Of a DNA stretch of 64,000 nt, positions 18,236 through 26,200 are shown in pieces; within the stretch, counting starts at the first letter, position 1, and the number at the start of each line of letters is the position of its first letter. The position numbers and the translations under genes were made by a program. A model generated the notes under the pieces. That model saw only the letters and a list, made by a program, of their open reading frames with translations, was not told the origin of the DNA and did not search any database. The stretch comes from Granulicella arctica (lineage in GTDB: Bacteria; Acidobacteriota; Terriglobia; Terriglobales; Acidobacteriaceae): the NCBI RefSeq assembly GCF_013410065.1, contig NZ_JACCCW010000002.1:1-64000 (forward strand), read 5' to 3'.

Positions 18236-19165
18236 TTACAAAACCGGAGGTGCGGTCCGGTAGTAGAAGCCTGCAGGACCAACCGAGCTGCCGCTGTTCT
18301 GAATCACGCTCTGGTTACTCCACGAGTACGGTGATCCGGTTGCGTTCGTGGCGTAATACAGGTTGTTGTCGCCGGGAATACCTTTCCACGCCATCACGAG
18401 CATTTCGTCGGCCGCAATCAGGCACGGCCCGTGCGAGGTGCCCTTCGAGCCACATGAGCTGAAGCTGGCCGAATTCCATGCTGTCGTGATATCGGGCTTC
18501 ACGATGCTGTAGATGCCCGTGTCCTGGCCGCCCTTGAACGCGAGCACAAATCCATTCGCAAAGTACACCAGCGTCGGCTCGATGCTGGACGCCGAATTCG
18601 GCACAGGTGTGAAGTTCGTGAAGTTTCTGCCATCGGTGGAGGTGGCGCTGTACAGGCCGTCGTCATCCCCCGGCCCACGCCACACCATCAGGATGTTCCC
18701 GTCCGGGTCGGAGGCGATGGCGGGTGACGAGGCCGTCGTGATGGGTTCGTTGTTGTGTTGCGTCAGGGCTGCGAGTGCTTGCGCCGACCATGGATTGCCA
18801 CCCATGCCGTAGTTACTCGTCCAGATGCGGTTATCGTTGCCCACTCCGATCCATGCCAGCGCGGCGCCCTGCTTCCACGGAGTAATCGAGGGCGTCCACG
18901 AGGTCGCTCCCGGGCCATCACCCCAGCCAGCCTGGCCTGCCGTTGCAGTGAAATCCTTGTTGATGCTCCAATACATGCCGTCTGCGTCTGCGGGACCGCG
19001 GCAGACCATGATCTCTGTGTAGTTCGCCAACTGCGTCACAGCCGGCCGGGTCGAGGTGGTAGCTTGCGGCAACGCGTAGCCCAGTCCAAAGCCCAGGCTT
19101 TGATACACGGCCTCATCGTCAATACCTCGCCAATAGAGCATTACGTTACTAGGTTGGAAGCTCAT
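18236..19165 (-). CDS. six-repeat lectin-like beta-propeller protein
   Basis: The 309-residue product carries six copies of a motif of the form (M/L)(A/V)W(K/R)G-x-D-(L/I/V)Y-(S/A): MLYWRGIDDEAVYQS, IMVCRGPADADGMYWS, LAWIGVGNDNRIWTS, LMVWRGPGDDDGLYSA, LAFKGGQDTGIYS and MAWKGIPGDNNLYYA, spaced about 45-50 residues apart. The pattern fits a six- or seven-bladed propeller like the PLL-type lectins or sialidase-like propellers. There is no signal peptide and no catalytic motif, so it is probably a binding protein that stays in the cytoplasm or leaves by a non-Sec route. The start has a good site (GAAAGGA, 8 bases before ATG). It is last in a minus-strand set of ORFs and is followed by the terminator at 18156. 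Ligand unknown. Confidence 0.75.
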   Translation of the reverse strand: MSFQPSNVMLYWRGIDDEAVYQSLGFGLGYALPQATTSTRPAVTQLANYTEIMVCRGPADADGMYWSINKDFTATAGQAGWGDGPGATSWTPSITPWKQGAALAWIGVGNDNRIWTSNYGMGGNPWSAQALAALTQHNNEPITTASSPAIASDPDGNILMVWRGPGDDDGLYSATSTDGRNFTNFTPVPNSASSIEPTLVYFANGFVLAFKGGQDTGIYSIVKPDITTAWNSASFSSCGSKGTSHGPCLIAADEMLVMAWKGIPGDNNLYYATNATGSPYSWSNQSVIQNSGSSVGPAGFYYRTAPPVL

Positions 19166-19345
19166 CGTTATGGTCCTTTCATCGTTGAGTCGCGCGGCGG
19201 GTGTCTGGCAGACGATCCTCGCTGTCCCCGGCCTGCTTGCCGCAGGGGCTTGGCTTCTTTGTCAGTGCTCTGGCTGCGCGATGGCCAGCGCACCGGCGAA
19301 GCCCGGCGAGTTTCGACAGCAAAGGATAGAGTTGGCTATCCGCCG

Positions 19346-19537
19346 TCACTGGGAAGATGACCGCCATGGTCGCGGAGGCCAGTTATCGGCAGCCATCCCC
19401 GATCTCCTGAGCGGCCGGTGCTTCGGCCAAAGCCAGCCCAGCAGGTAAGGCGACTTTGCCCGGGCTGTCGGAACTCTCCAGATCTCCGCCACTGTCTGCT
19501 GGATTTCAACCTTTCGCTTTCTGCGGCGGATCAGCAT
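19346..19537 (-). CDS. small ORF with strong ribosome-binding site, unknown
   Basis: The ATG at 19537 is preceded by a near-ideal GAGGAGGTAAAG, the strongest ribosome-binding site in this part of the window. The 63-residue product is basic at its start (MLIRRRKRKVEIQQTV) and rich in tryptophan and proline near its end; it resembles nothing I know. The composition of the second half is not typical of a folded protein, so a frameshift or a leader role is possible. It lies between the 93-residue ORF and the propeller gene. Confidence 0.35.
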   Translation of the reverse strand: MLIRRRKRKVEIQQTVAEIWRVPTARAKSPYLLGWLWPKHRPLRRSGMAADNWPPRPWRSSSQ

Positions 19538-19630
19538 CTTTACCTCCTCGAAGTGTGGAGCGTGTTATGAAAATGAACCGCACCCAGGCCGTACGTCCTC
19601 AAGCGGTACTCAATTGGCACTTAATTGCCC

Positions 19631-19912
19631 TCAATTCCATCGGAAGTTCTCAGGACTTCTTATGCCCGGTGAAATGCGCCGGACGTCCGCGGCCCGTTCG
19701 AAGTACAGCGGCTGCCGCAACAGGGTCCGCCAAATCTCGTCCCTGGAGGGAACAGTTACGGACTGGCTCCGAGCTTGAGCTTCAGGGTGAACTGCAGTTT
19801 GGGGCAGCGCTACCGCCTTTGCCACGCCCATGGAAAGAAGCGTCAGCAGAATGAGAATCGAGGCCGTCATTGATACTCGCGGGGATTGCCGCAAGCGAAG
19901 ATCGAGGGACAT
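19631..19912 (-). CDS. small exported or membrane protein, unknown
   Basis: The 93-residue product has a basic N-terminus, a hydrophobic segment at about residues 15-37 (MTASILILLTLLSMGVAKAV), then a soluble tail (SRDEIWRTLLRQPLYFERAAD). The ATG at 19912 is preceded by TTTAGGAGCTCACC, a good ribosome-binding site. The segment could be a signal peptide or an anchor. It lies about 70 bp after the 41-residue ORF at 19983, in the same direction. No family recognised. Confidence 0.55.
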   Translation of the reverse strand: MSLDLRLRQSPRVSMTASILILLTLLSMGVAKAVALPQTAVHPEAQARSQSVTVPSRDEIWRTLLRQPLYFERAADVRRISPGIRSPENFRWN

Positions 19913-19982
19913 GGTGAGCTCCTAAAGCTGAAATCAGAAATTCTGAAGCAGACGAATCGGAGACTGGTCAGCCCTGGCCAAC

Positions 19983-20108
19983 CTATTTGGTCGGCGACGA
20001 TGGCTTAGGACGCCGAGATCCTCGGCGTATGTCATGAAGAAATGCGGCCAAGAAAGCAGCGGCCAGAACACCGAGGGATATGATGGCGGGAAGTTCTTCG
20101 TTGAACAT
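19983..20108 (-). CDS. 41-residue single-span membrane protein
   Basis: An ATG at 20108, preceded by AGAGGAACATC, opens a 41-codon frame: MFNEELPAIISLGVLAAAF..., one hydrophobic helix (residues about 8-24) followed by a basic tail (HDIRRGSRRPKPSSPTK). Ribosome-binding site, hydrophobic helix and positive-inside tail make it credible despite its size. It is the most upstream member of the minus-strand set ending at 18156. Function unknown. Confidence 0.5.
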   Translation of the reverse strand: MFNEELPAIISLGVLAAAFLAAFLHDIRRGSRRPKPSSPTK

Positions 20109-20506
20109 GATGTTCCTCTGAGACATGTCTAGGGATGGTGGCGATGTACGCGACTGCGTTTCAATCGCGCGCCGGAATGATGCACCACTATTTGTCTCGT
20201 AGAAGAACTTTCCGGGGCTTCAACTCCGGCTCAACTCTGTCTCAATTGTCGATCAAGCGATGAATTGCAAACGGTTTGTAGCCAGGTTCGGGCTAGTTTA
20301 CCGATTTCTGAGACACGAGTTTCTGGCGAGTCGGCGGAGATAGAAGGCGTCTGGATCGGTGTGGTCGCAGAGGTTGAAGAAGTGACAACACACATCGATC
20401 GCAGCAGTGCGATTGATTTCCGTTGCCATTGTGCGGCCAAGTCCAAACCAAGAGAGTGGGAGTTCAGAAGACCCTCATTCAGAACGCTCCTCTGAGAGAA
20501 AATGCG
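20109..20506. other. non-coding gap upstream of the mini-operon
   Basis: These roughly 400 bp separate the end of the TolB-type regulator gene from the 41-residue ORF, both on the minus strand. Short frames exist on both strands but none has a credible start or product. It probably holds the promoter of the mini-operon; no clear -35/-10 pair stands out. Confidence 0.4.
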
Positions 20507-22702
20507 CTAATTGGAGATTTCCAGGTTGAGGCGGTAAATCTCTTCGATCGAGGTGTCCTTCAACAAAAGGGGGGAGCCGTCGGGAGTGATGCCCAGCCAT
20601 GGACCGAAGAAGCCGCCGCGAGGAAAGCCGCGCAGGTCGGCCCAACGCTCGAGTTTGCGGTCGTCCATCGGAATGCGATACAGGGTGGGATCGCCTCCAA
20701 AGAACGTGTCGAAATAGAGGTAACGGGAGTCGCGGCTCCAAATGACATCGTTGACGCCAACGCTGGCGAGATCGGTCCATTGCTGTGTCTGCATATCGTA
20801 GAGGCGGAGGGTGCGATTGTCCTGAGTAACGGCGGAGAGGAAACGGCCGTCCGGCGACCAGCGCGGAGTCCACATGCCTTCAGACCCATGGAGCGTTTTG
20901 TGCGAATGGCTGTCCAGATCATAAAACTCAATGGTCAGGTTGGGATCACGCTCGCTGCCGAAGTCGAGCAGTCGGCCGAAGGAGATCTGCTTGCCGTCGG
21001 GAGACCAGTTAGGAACGCCCTCAGTGGCGCTCTCCTCGAGGATGGGGTACGCCTTGCCTCCATCGGCCGGGACCAGGTAAATGCGCCACGGCGACCCGGG
21101 TTGGCTGGCCATGAAAGCAATCGTGCATCCATCGGGCGACCACTGCGGAAAACGTGCGACCAGGGGCGATTTGCTAAGCTGCCGTTTTTCGCTTCCGTCA
21201 GGACGGCTTCGCCAGAGGGTTCCCTCCGGATAAGCGGTATAGACAATCCAGGAGCGATCCGGCGAAAAGCTGACGCCTTCCGCCGAAACACCTCCGAGGA
21301 AAGGCTGAAGCTGGCGGGTAGTCGCGTTGACCGTCATCAGTTCGCCACGGAGGTGCGAGCCAACGGCCCACAGGGCGCGGCCATCGGCACTCGGCAGCGG
21401 TGCTTGCCAAAGATCGCTTAGACCCACGGTAAGCTGGGTCGGCTTTGGCTCCTGGAAAAAGGAGTATTTCTGTCGGCGCGGAAGAACCCAGATGCTACTG
21501 GAGACGAGGCCGTGGACGACATAGAAGAAGTTACGACCGTCGGCCGACCAAGTGCCGCAGCAAACCTGGTCTTCATTGGCGTTTCCGATGAGGAGCCGAT
21601 GGAGATTTGCGCCGGTTGCGTCAACCTCCCAAAGACGGTTCTCGTTGCTTCCGACATTTTCGGAGAAGCTTAGGACGCGTCCGTCGGGAGACCACCGCGG
21701 CGAATAGACGACTCCACTCGCGCTCACTAGGCGGCGTTCGTTCGATCCGTCGGCGTCTGCTATGTAGAGGAAGCGGCCTTTGGTGACGGCAATGCTTCGT
21801 GCGTCGGGCGACCAACTTGCATTGTGTCCGGTCAATTCGCCGACCTGTAGGGGTTGGGAACTCGGGAGTGCTTCGGCGAGGATGGGGCGCTCGTCATCCG
21901 TACGCAAGGTGGAACCGATGAGCAGGGTGTGATTGACGCTGGAGTAATCTGCAATGGCAGCGTCCGGGAACGGCGCAGGTCTGGAATGCACCTCCCCTCC
22001 GGCGATGGGAACCTCTGCGAGCATACTTTGGTTATCTTGCTTTTCCATAAAGATCAACCGGGTTCCGTCGGTGACGATCCCCTCGGTATATCCGATGAGA
22101 TGCTTCGCTATTCCGTCGTTCGTGAGGCGGACGGCATCAACGATGCGCGGGCGAGGTTGACGCAGCAGCAACACTACAGCGAGGAAAGAAACGGTAATTG
22201 AAGCACCGACCAGCCAAAAAGATGAGCGTCGTACCCGACCCGCGACGGGAACAGGTAATAGAGATGTGTCAAGTAATGGCCCGGAGTATGCATCGGGCGC
22301 ATCGGTTTCCTCCTCGATGGTGACACGCGTGATGGATTCGCGGGCTTCGATGACCAACAAGCTTTGGATCGGCTGCTCTTCTTCGACCCGGACACCGAAG
22401 CGATAGCCGCGCCCAGGAACGGTTTCGATGATCTTCGCCCCGGACTCGTGCCGGGAGAGCGCCTTGCGCAGAAGAAATATGTGCTGGGTCAGGTTGCTCT
22501 CTTCGATGAACTGCTCTGGCCAAAGTGCCTGCAGCAGTTCCTCCTTGCCTACCACTCGCTCCCGGTGATCGATCAGGTAGAGCAGGAGGTCGAAGGTCTT
22601 CCGATTGAGTTGCAGGGGTTCGTCCCGCCAGCTCAACTGCCATCGGGCGCGATCAATTTCATATTTCTCAAATTTGATTAAACCGTTCGCAATGTGGGGC
22701 AT
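20507..22702 (-). CDS. membrane-tethered winged-helix regulator with TolB-like propeller
   Basis: The product is 731 residues. Residues about 1-105 are an OmpR/CadC-type winged helix (FEKYEIDRARWQLSW, LNRKTFDLLLYLIDHRERVV, EELLQALWPEQFIEESNL, IIETVPGRGYRFGV). One membrane span follows near residues 175-200 (SFWLVGASITVSFLAVVLLL). The rest is a periplasmic propeller of TolB/PD40 blades with repeated W-SPDG motifs (WSPDGRVLSFSE, FSPDRSWIVYTA, WSPDGKQISFG, WSPDGRFLSAV). This CadC-like design is common in Acidobacteriota: the propeller is thought to sense an outside signal and the DNA-binding domain acts from the membrane. It is divergent from the secretory operon starting at 22901, its likely target. 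Confidence 0.87.
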   Translation of the reverse strand: MPHIANGLIKFEKYEIDRARWQLSWRDEPLQLNRKTFDLLLYLIDHRERVVGKEELLQALWPEQFIEESNLTQHIFLLRKALSRHESGAKIIETVPGRGYRFGVRVEEEQPIQSLLVIEARESITRVTIEEETDAPDAYSGPLLDTSLLPVPVAGRVRRSSFWLVGASITVSFLAVVLLLRQPRPRIVDAVRLTNDGIAKHLIGYTEGIVTDGTRLIFMEKQDNQSMLAEVPIAGGEVHSRPAPFPDAAIADYSSVNHTLLIGSTLRTDDERPILAEALPSSQPLQVGELTGHNASWSPDARSIAVTKGRFLYIADADGSNERRLVSASGVVYSPRWSPDGRVLSFSENVGSNENRLWEVDATGANLHRLLIGNANEDQVCCGTWSADGRNFFYVVHGLVSSSIWVLPRRQKYSFFQEPKPTQLTVGLSDLWQAPLPSADGRALWAVGSHLRGELMTVNATTRQLQPFLGGVSAEGVSFSPDRSWIVYTAYPEGTLWRSRPDGSEKRQLSKSPLVARFPQWSPDGCTIAFMASQPGSPWRIYLVPADGGKAYPILEESATEGVPNWSPDGKQISFGRLLDFGSERDPNLTIEFYDLDSHSHKTLHGSEGMWTPRWSPDGRFLSAVTQDNRTLRLYDMQTQQWTDLASVGVNDVIWSRDSRYLYFDTFFGGDPTLYRIPMDDRKLERWADLRGFPRGGFFGPWLGITPDGSPLLLKDTSIEEIYRLNLEISN

Positions 22703-22900
22703 AGAGAAATTGATCCTGAATTGAGGCTCGATTGAACCGGACTTGAGGACGCCAGTCCGGCTGCCGTGGGAGAACTGGTTATGCCGAGGGGCGCGAATCT
22801 CGGAATCTGTATGGAATCAGGACGAGCCAAGTATAGCAATGCCGACTCCCAAGATCGGAAATGACACCCCCTCGGTTCATCGCACTTTATCAAGGACGAC

Positions 22901-23200
22901 ATGAAGAAAACGAAGCGGCTCTCGATTGAGCACCGGCACCGCGAAGTGACCATCACGGTTGAGGGTTCAACGCTCCGTGTTGAGGACAGCCAACCGAATG
23001 CTGCGAACGCGTTGGCGACCTGTCCCACCTGCGGTAGTCGCTGGATCACCAGGGTTGCACCAGCGGACGGAGATGCGCCTGCCGGCATAGACAGTATCCA
23101 TCGCGCGCTCCAGCAATCCGGCCTGCATGTGCAGGTCACCCCGGCCGGCCAATTACTGATCTGCCAAAGGTCATTTGAAGAACTTAAGGAGAAATTTTGA
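22901..23200 (+). CDS. small CPxCG zinc-ribbon-like protein
   Basis: The 99-residue product has one CPTCGSRW motif near residue 42 and a second, single cysteine near the end (QLLICQRSFEEL), flanked by a beta-rich start (REVTITVEGSTLRVED). It may bind a metal using few cysteines, but this is not certain. No signal peptide. The ATG at 22901 has AAGGACGAC upstream. Its TGA overlaps the next ATG (TGATG), so it is translationally coupled to the giant NHL protein and is the first gene of the operon. Role unknown; a cytoplasmic accessory for production or export of the next protein is a guess. Confidence 0.7.
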   Translation: MKKTKRLSIEHRHREVTITVEGSTLRVEDSQPNAANALATCPTCGSRWITRVAPADGDAPAGIDSIHRALQQSGLHVQVTPAGQLLICQRSFEELKEKF

Positions 23201-26200
23201 TGCCATCGTCAATCCCCGAAATCTCTCAGTTGATCTCGCGCTGCATATTTCGTCATCACTCTCGTTCTCTCCGTTACGGTCTCCTAAAGGCATTTCGGCC
23301 GCTGCACTTCTTCGCATTGATGGTCGTGCTCCTGGCGTCATGGAGACCATTAGTCGCACAGTTGGTGCAAGTAAACAGCATCTCGACGATTGCCGGCAAT
23401 GGGACGCCAGGGTATTCCGGCAATGGCGATCCAGCTACCAACGCAACCTTGAACGCACCCGAATATGTCGCCGTAGACAGGGCCGGCAATATTTTCATTG
23501 CTGAGATCGGAAACAATATAGTTCGCAAAATAGCCGCGTCGACTGGAATCATCATGACGGTGGCGGGCAATGGATCTGCAGGCTTTTCCGGCGACGGCGG
23601 CCCTGCCACCAGCGCTGAATTGGCCACTCCGGCAGCAGTTGCCCTGGACGCTGCCGGGAACCTGTACATCGCGGACCACAACAATAACAGAGTCCGGAAG
23701 GTGGATGCCACCACCGGAACCATCACGACGGTGGCTGGCAATGGGACGGCGGGCTATTCCGGCGATGGCGGAGCGGCTACCAATGCGAAGTTGAATTTTC
23801 CGGTAGGAATAGCACTGGACAGTGCTGGCGATATTTTCATTACGGATAACGTAGATAATACTGTTCGCGAGATCAGCGCGACGACCGGCATCATCACCAC
23901 AGTTATAAGCAATGAATCGACACCCAGTCCGGGCTTCAACGGACCGGTCGGCATCGCGATCGACGGCTCAGGTAACCTTTTCATCGCCGACACCGGCAAC
24001 CACAGAGTCGTCAAGCTAACCATAGGCAGCGGAACGATATCCACGGTGGCTGGGAATGGCGCCGCAGGCTCATCCGGCGATGGCGGTCCTGCCACCAGCG
24101 CTGCATTGAACTATCCAGCAGGGGTCACGCTCGATAGAGCCGGGAACCTCTACATCAACGACGCCCTATCCAATAACATTCGCAAGGTCTCAGCGGCCAC
24201 GGGAATCATATCCACAGTTGCCGGCGATGGCACCGCTGGATACAGCGGGGATGGGGGTGCGGCAGTCGATGCCGAGATCAATGATCCCGGAGGCGTAGCT
24301 GTGGATAGTGCGGGCAATCTCTATATTCCTGATGCCTCCAACAGCGTGGTCCGCGAAGTATCGCCGCTCACCTTCCCTTCCACAGCCGTTGCCAGCAGCA
24401 GTACGACGCAGAACCTGTTGCTTCAGACGACAGCAGCCGAGACCATCAGAAGCTTCACCGTACCGGTCTCTCAGGGCAACAAACAGGAGTACACGGTCGG
24501 CACGGTCGCCGGCTGCGTTGTGGATGGCGTGACTTCAAATCCAGCCGGGACCATCTGCACCATCCCGATCACCTTCAGTCCCGGCTATCCGGGTCTGCGT
24601 TCCGTTCCCCTGAAGGCAGTCACCAGCGCCGGCAAGGTCAATATCGGTTTGAACGGCGCGGGCATCAGTCCGCTTGCAGTGATCACCCCTGGAACCATGT
24701 CGACGCTGGCTGGTGAGGTCAACGCGCCGAATTGCAATGCCTACAGCGGGCCTGCACTGCTTGGGCCGCTGTGCAATCCATCCGCAGGGGCCGTGGATTT
24801 CGCGGGCAACGTCTATGTCGCGGCGTTCTATAGCAACACCGTCAGCAAAATCGATACGAGTGGCAACATCACCGTGATCGCCGGTACCGGTGCCGGCGGT
24901 TTGAGCGGCGTCGGCGGTCCTGCGACCAGTGCAACGTTCGATCGTCCCGCCGACGTAGTTGTTGATCCCGCGGGCAACGTCTACTTCATAGGTGAGACGG
25001 CCCAGCAGGTCTTCAGGATCGATGCCGTCACACAGATACTCACCAGCGTCGCGGGCAATGGCAATGCGGGCTATAGCGGAGACAATGGCCCGGCCACCCA
25101 GGCGAGCCTGAACTATCCAGAAGGTCTCGCGCTCGATACGCAGGGCAATCTGTATATCGAAGATCACGACAATAACTTGATCCGTAAGGTAGATACTTCT
25201 GGGATCATTACTACGGTTGCGGGTAATCCAGCGACTACCGGTCAAGACTCGCCCGTCTACAGCGGTGATGGTGGACCGGCTACCCAGGCGAACCTGGCTC
25301 TCTACGGTGGGGGTGTCTATGCGTCGTACGATTCCATCACCGTCGATGCTGCGGGCAATCTGTTCATCGGAGACTCCGGCCACCACGTCGTACGCGAAGT
25401 AACCACGGACGGCATCATGCACACCGTCGCAGGCAACAACGCGCTCGGTGCAGGCTTCGCAGGCGATGGAGGATCCGCAACCAGCGCGCAGTTGAACTGG
25501 CCTATGGGCGTTGCGGTCGACCCCGCCGGCGATCTCTACATCGCAGACTTCTCCAACAACCGTATCCGAAAAGTCGACGCGGCCACTCAGACCATCACTA
25601 CCGTTGCGGGCAATGGCGTGGCAGGCGCTGCCGGTAACGGTGGACCGGCAACGCAGGTATCTTTGAGCGGCCCGCAGAAAGTTGTGTTAGACGGCGCAGG
25701 CAATCTCTACGTCGCCGACACCAAGAACAATCTTGTTCGCGTGACGAATGTCAGCAACCCCACGTTGACCTTCGCCACGCCCACGGCCGTCGGATCGACA
25801 GACAACACAGACGGCCCGCTGGGAGTGGTCATTTCAAACGTTGGCAACGCGCCATTATCTCTGCCGCCGCCTGCGACCGGGACAAATGCGAGTGTCTCTG
25901 CGGGCTTCTCGCTCTACACCGCCGAGAGCGGGGCGTGCCCCGCATTGAGTTCATCTTCATCTGCGGGGATGTTGGGGCAAGGAAGCAGCTGCGGACTCGA
26001 GGTGAACTTCACCCCGGTCAGTGTTGGCAACATCACCGGCTCGCTTGTGCTGACGGACAACAGTCTGAATGCGGCAAGCCCCTATGCCACACAGACGATC
26101 ACACTAATCGGTACGGCCACACCCGGTGCCACTCCACAGCCCGTGCTTACACCTTCGTCCATGGACTTCGGCAGCCTGACCGTGGGGACCACCAGCGCGG

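Noticed and set aside
18755..19360. 201-codon plus-strand frame across the start of the propeller gene
   Set aside because: The minus-strand gene has six conserved repeats, a ribosome-binding site and a terminator; the plus frame has none of these.
20423..21421. 332-codon plus-strand frame
   Set aside because: It is antisense to the TolB-propeller part of the regulator at 20507-22702, which has clear W-SPDG repeats. Shadow.
23400..25750. Regularly repeated DNA that might be taken for a CRISPR or tandem-repeat array
   Set aside because: The periodicity is about 170-210 bp, is coding, and corresponds exactly to NHL repeats of the protein. No constant short repeats with unique spacers.
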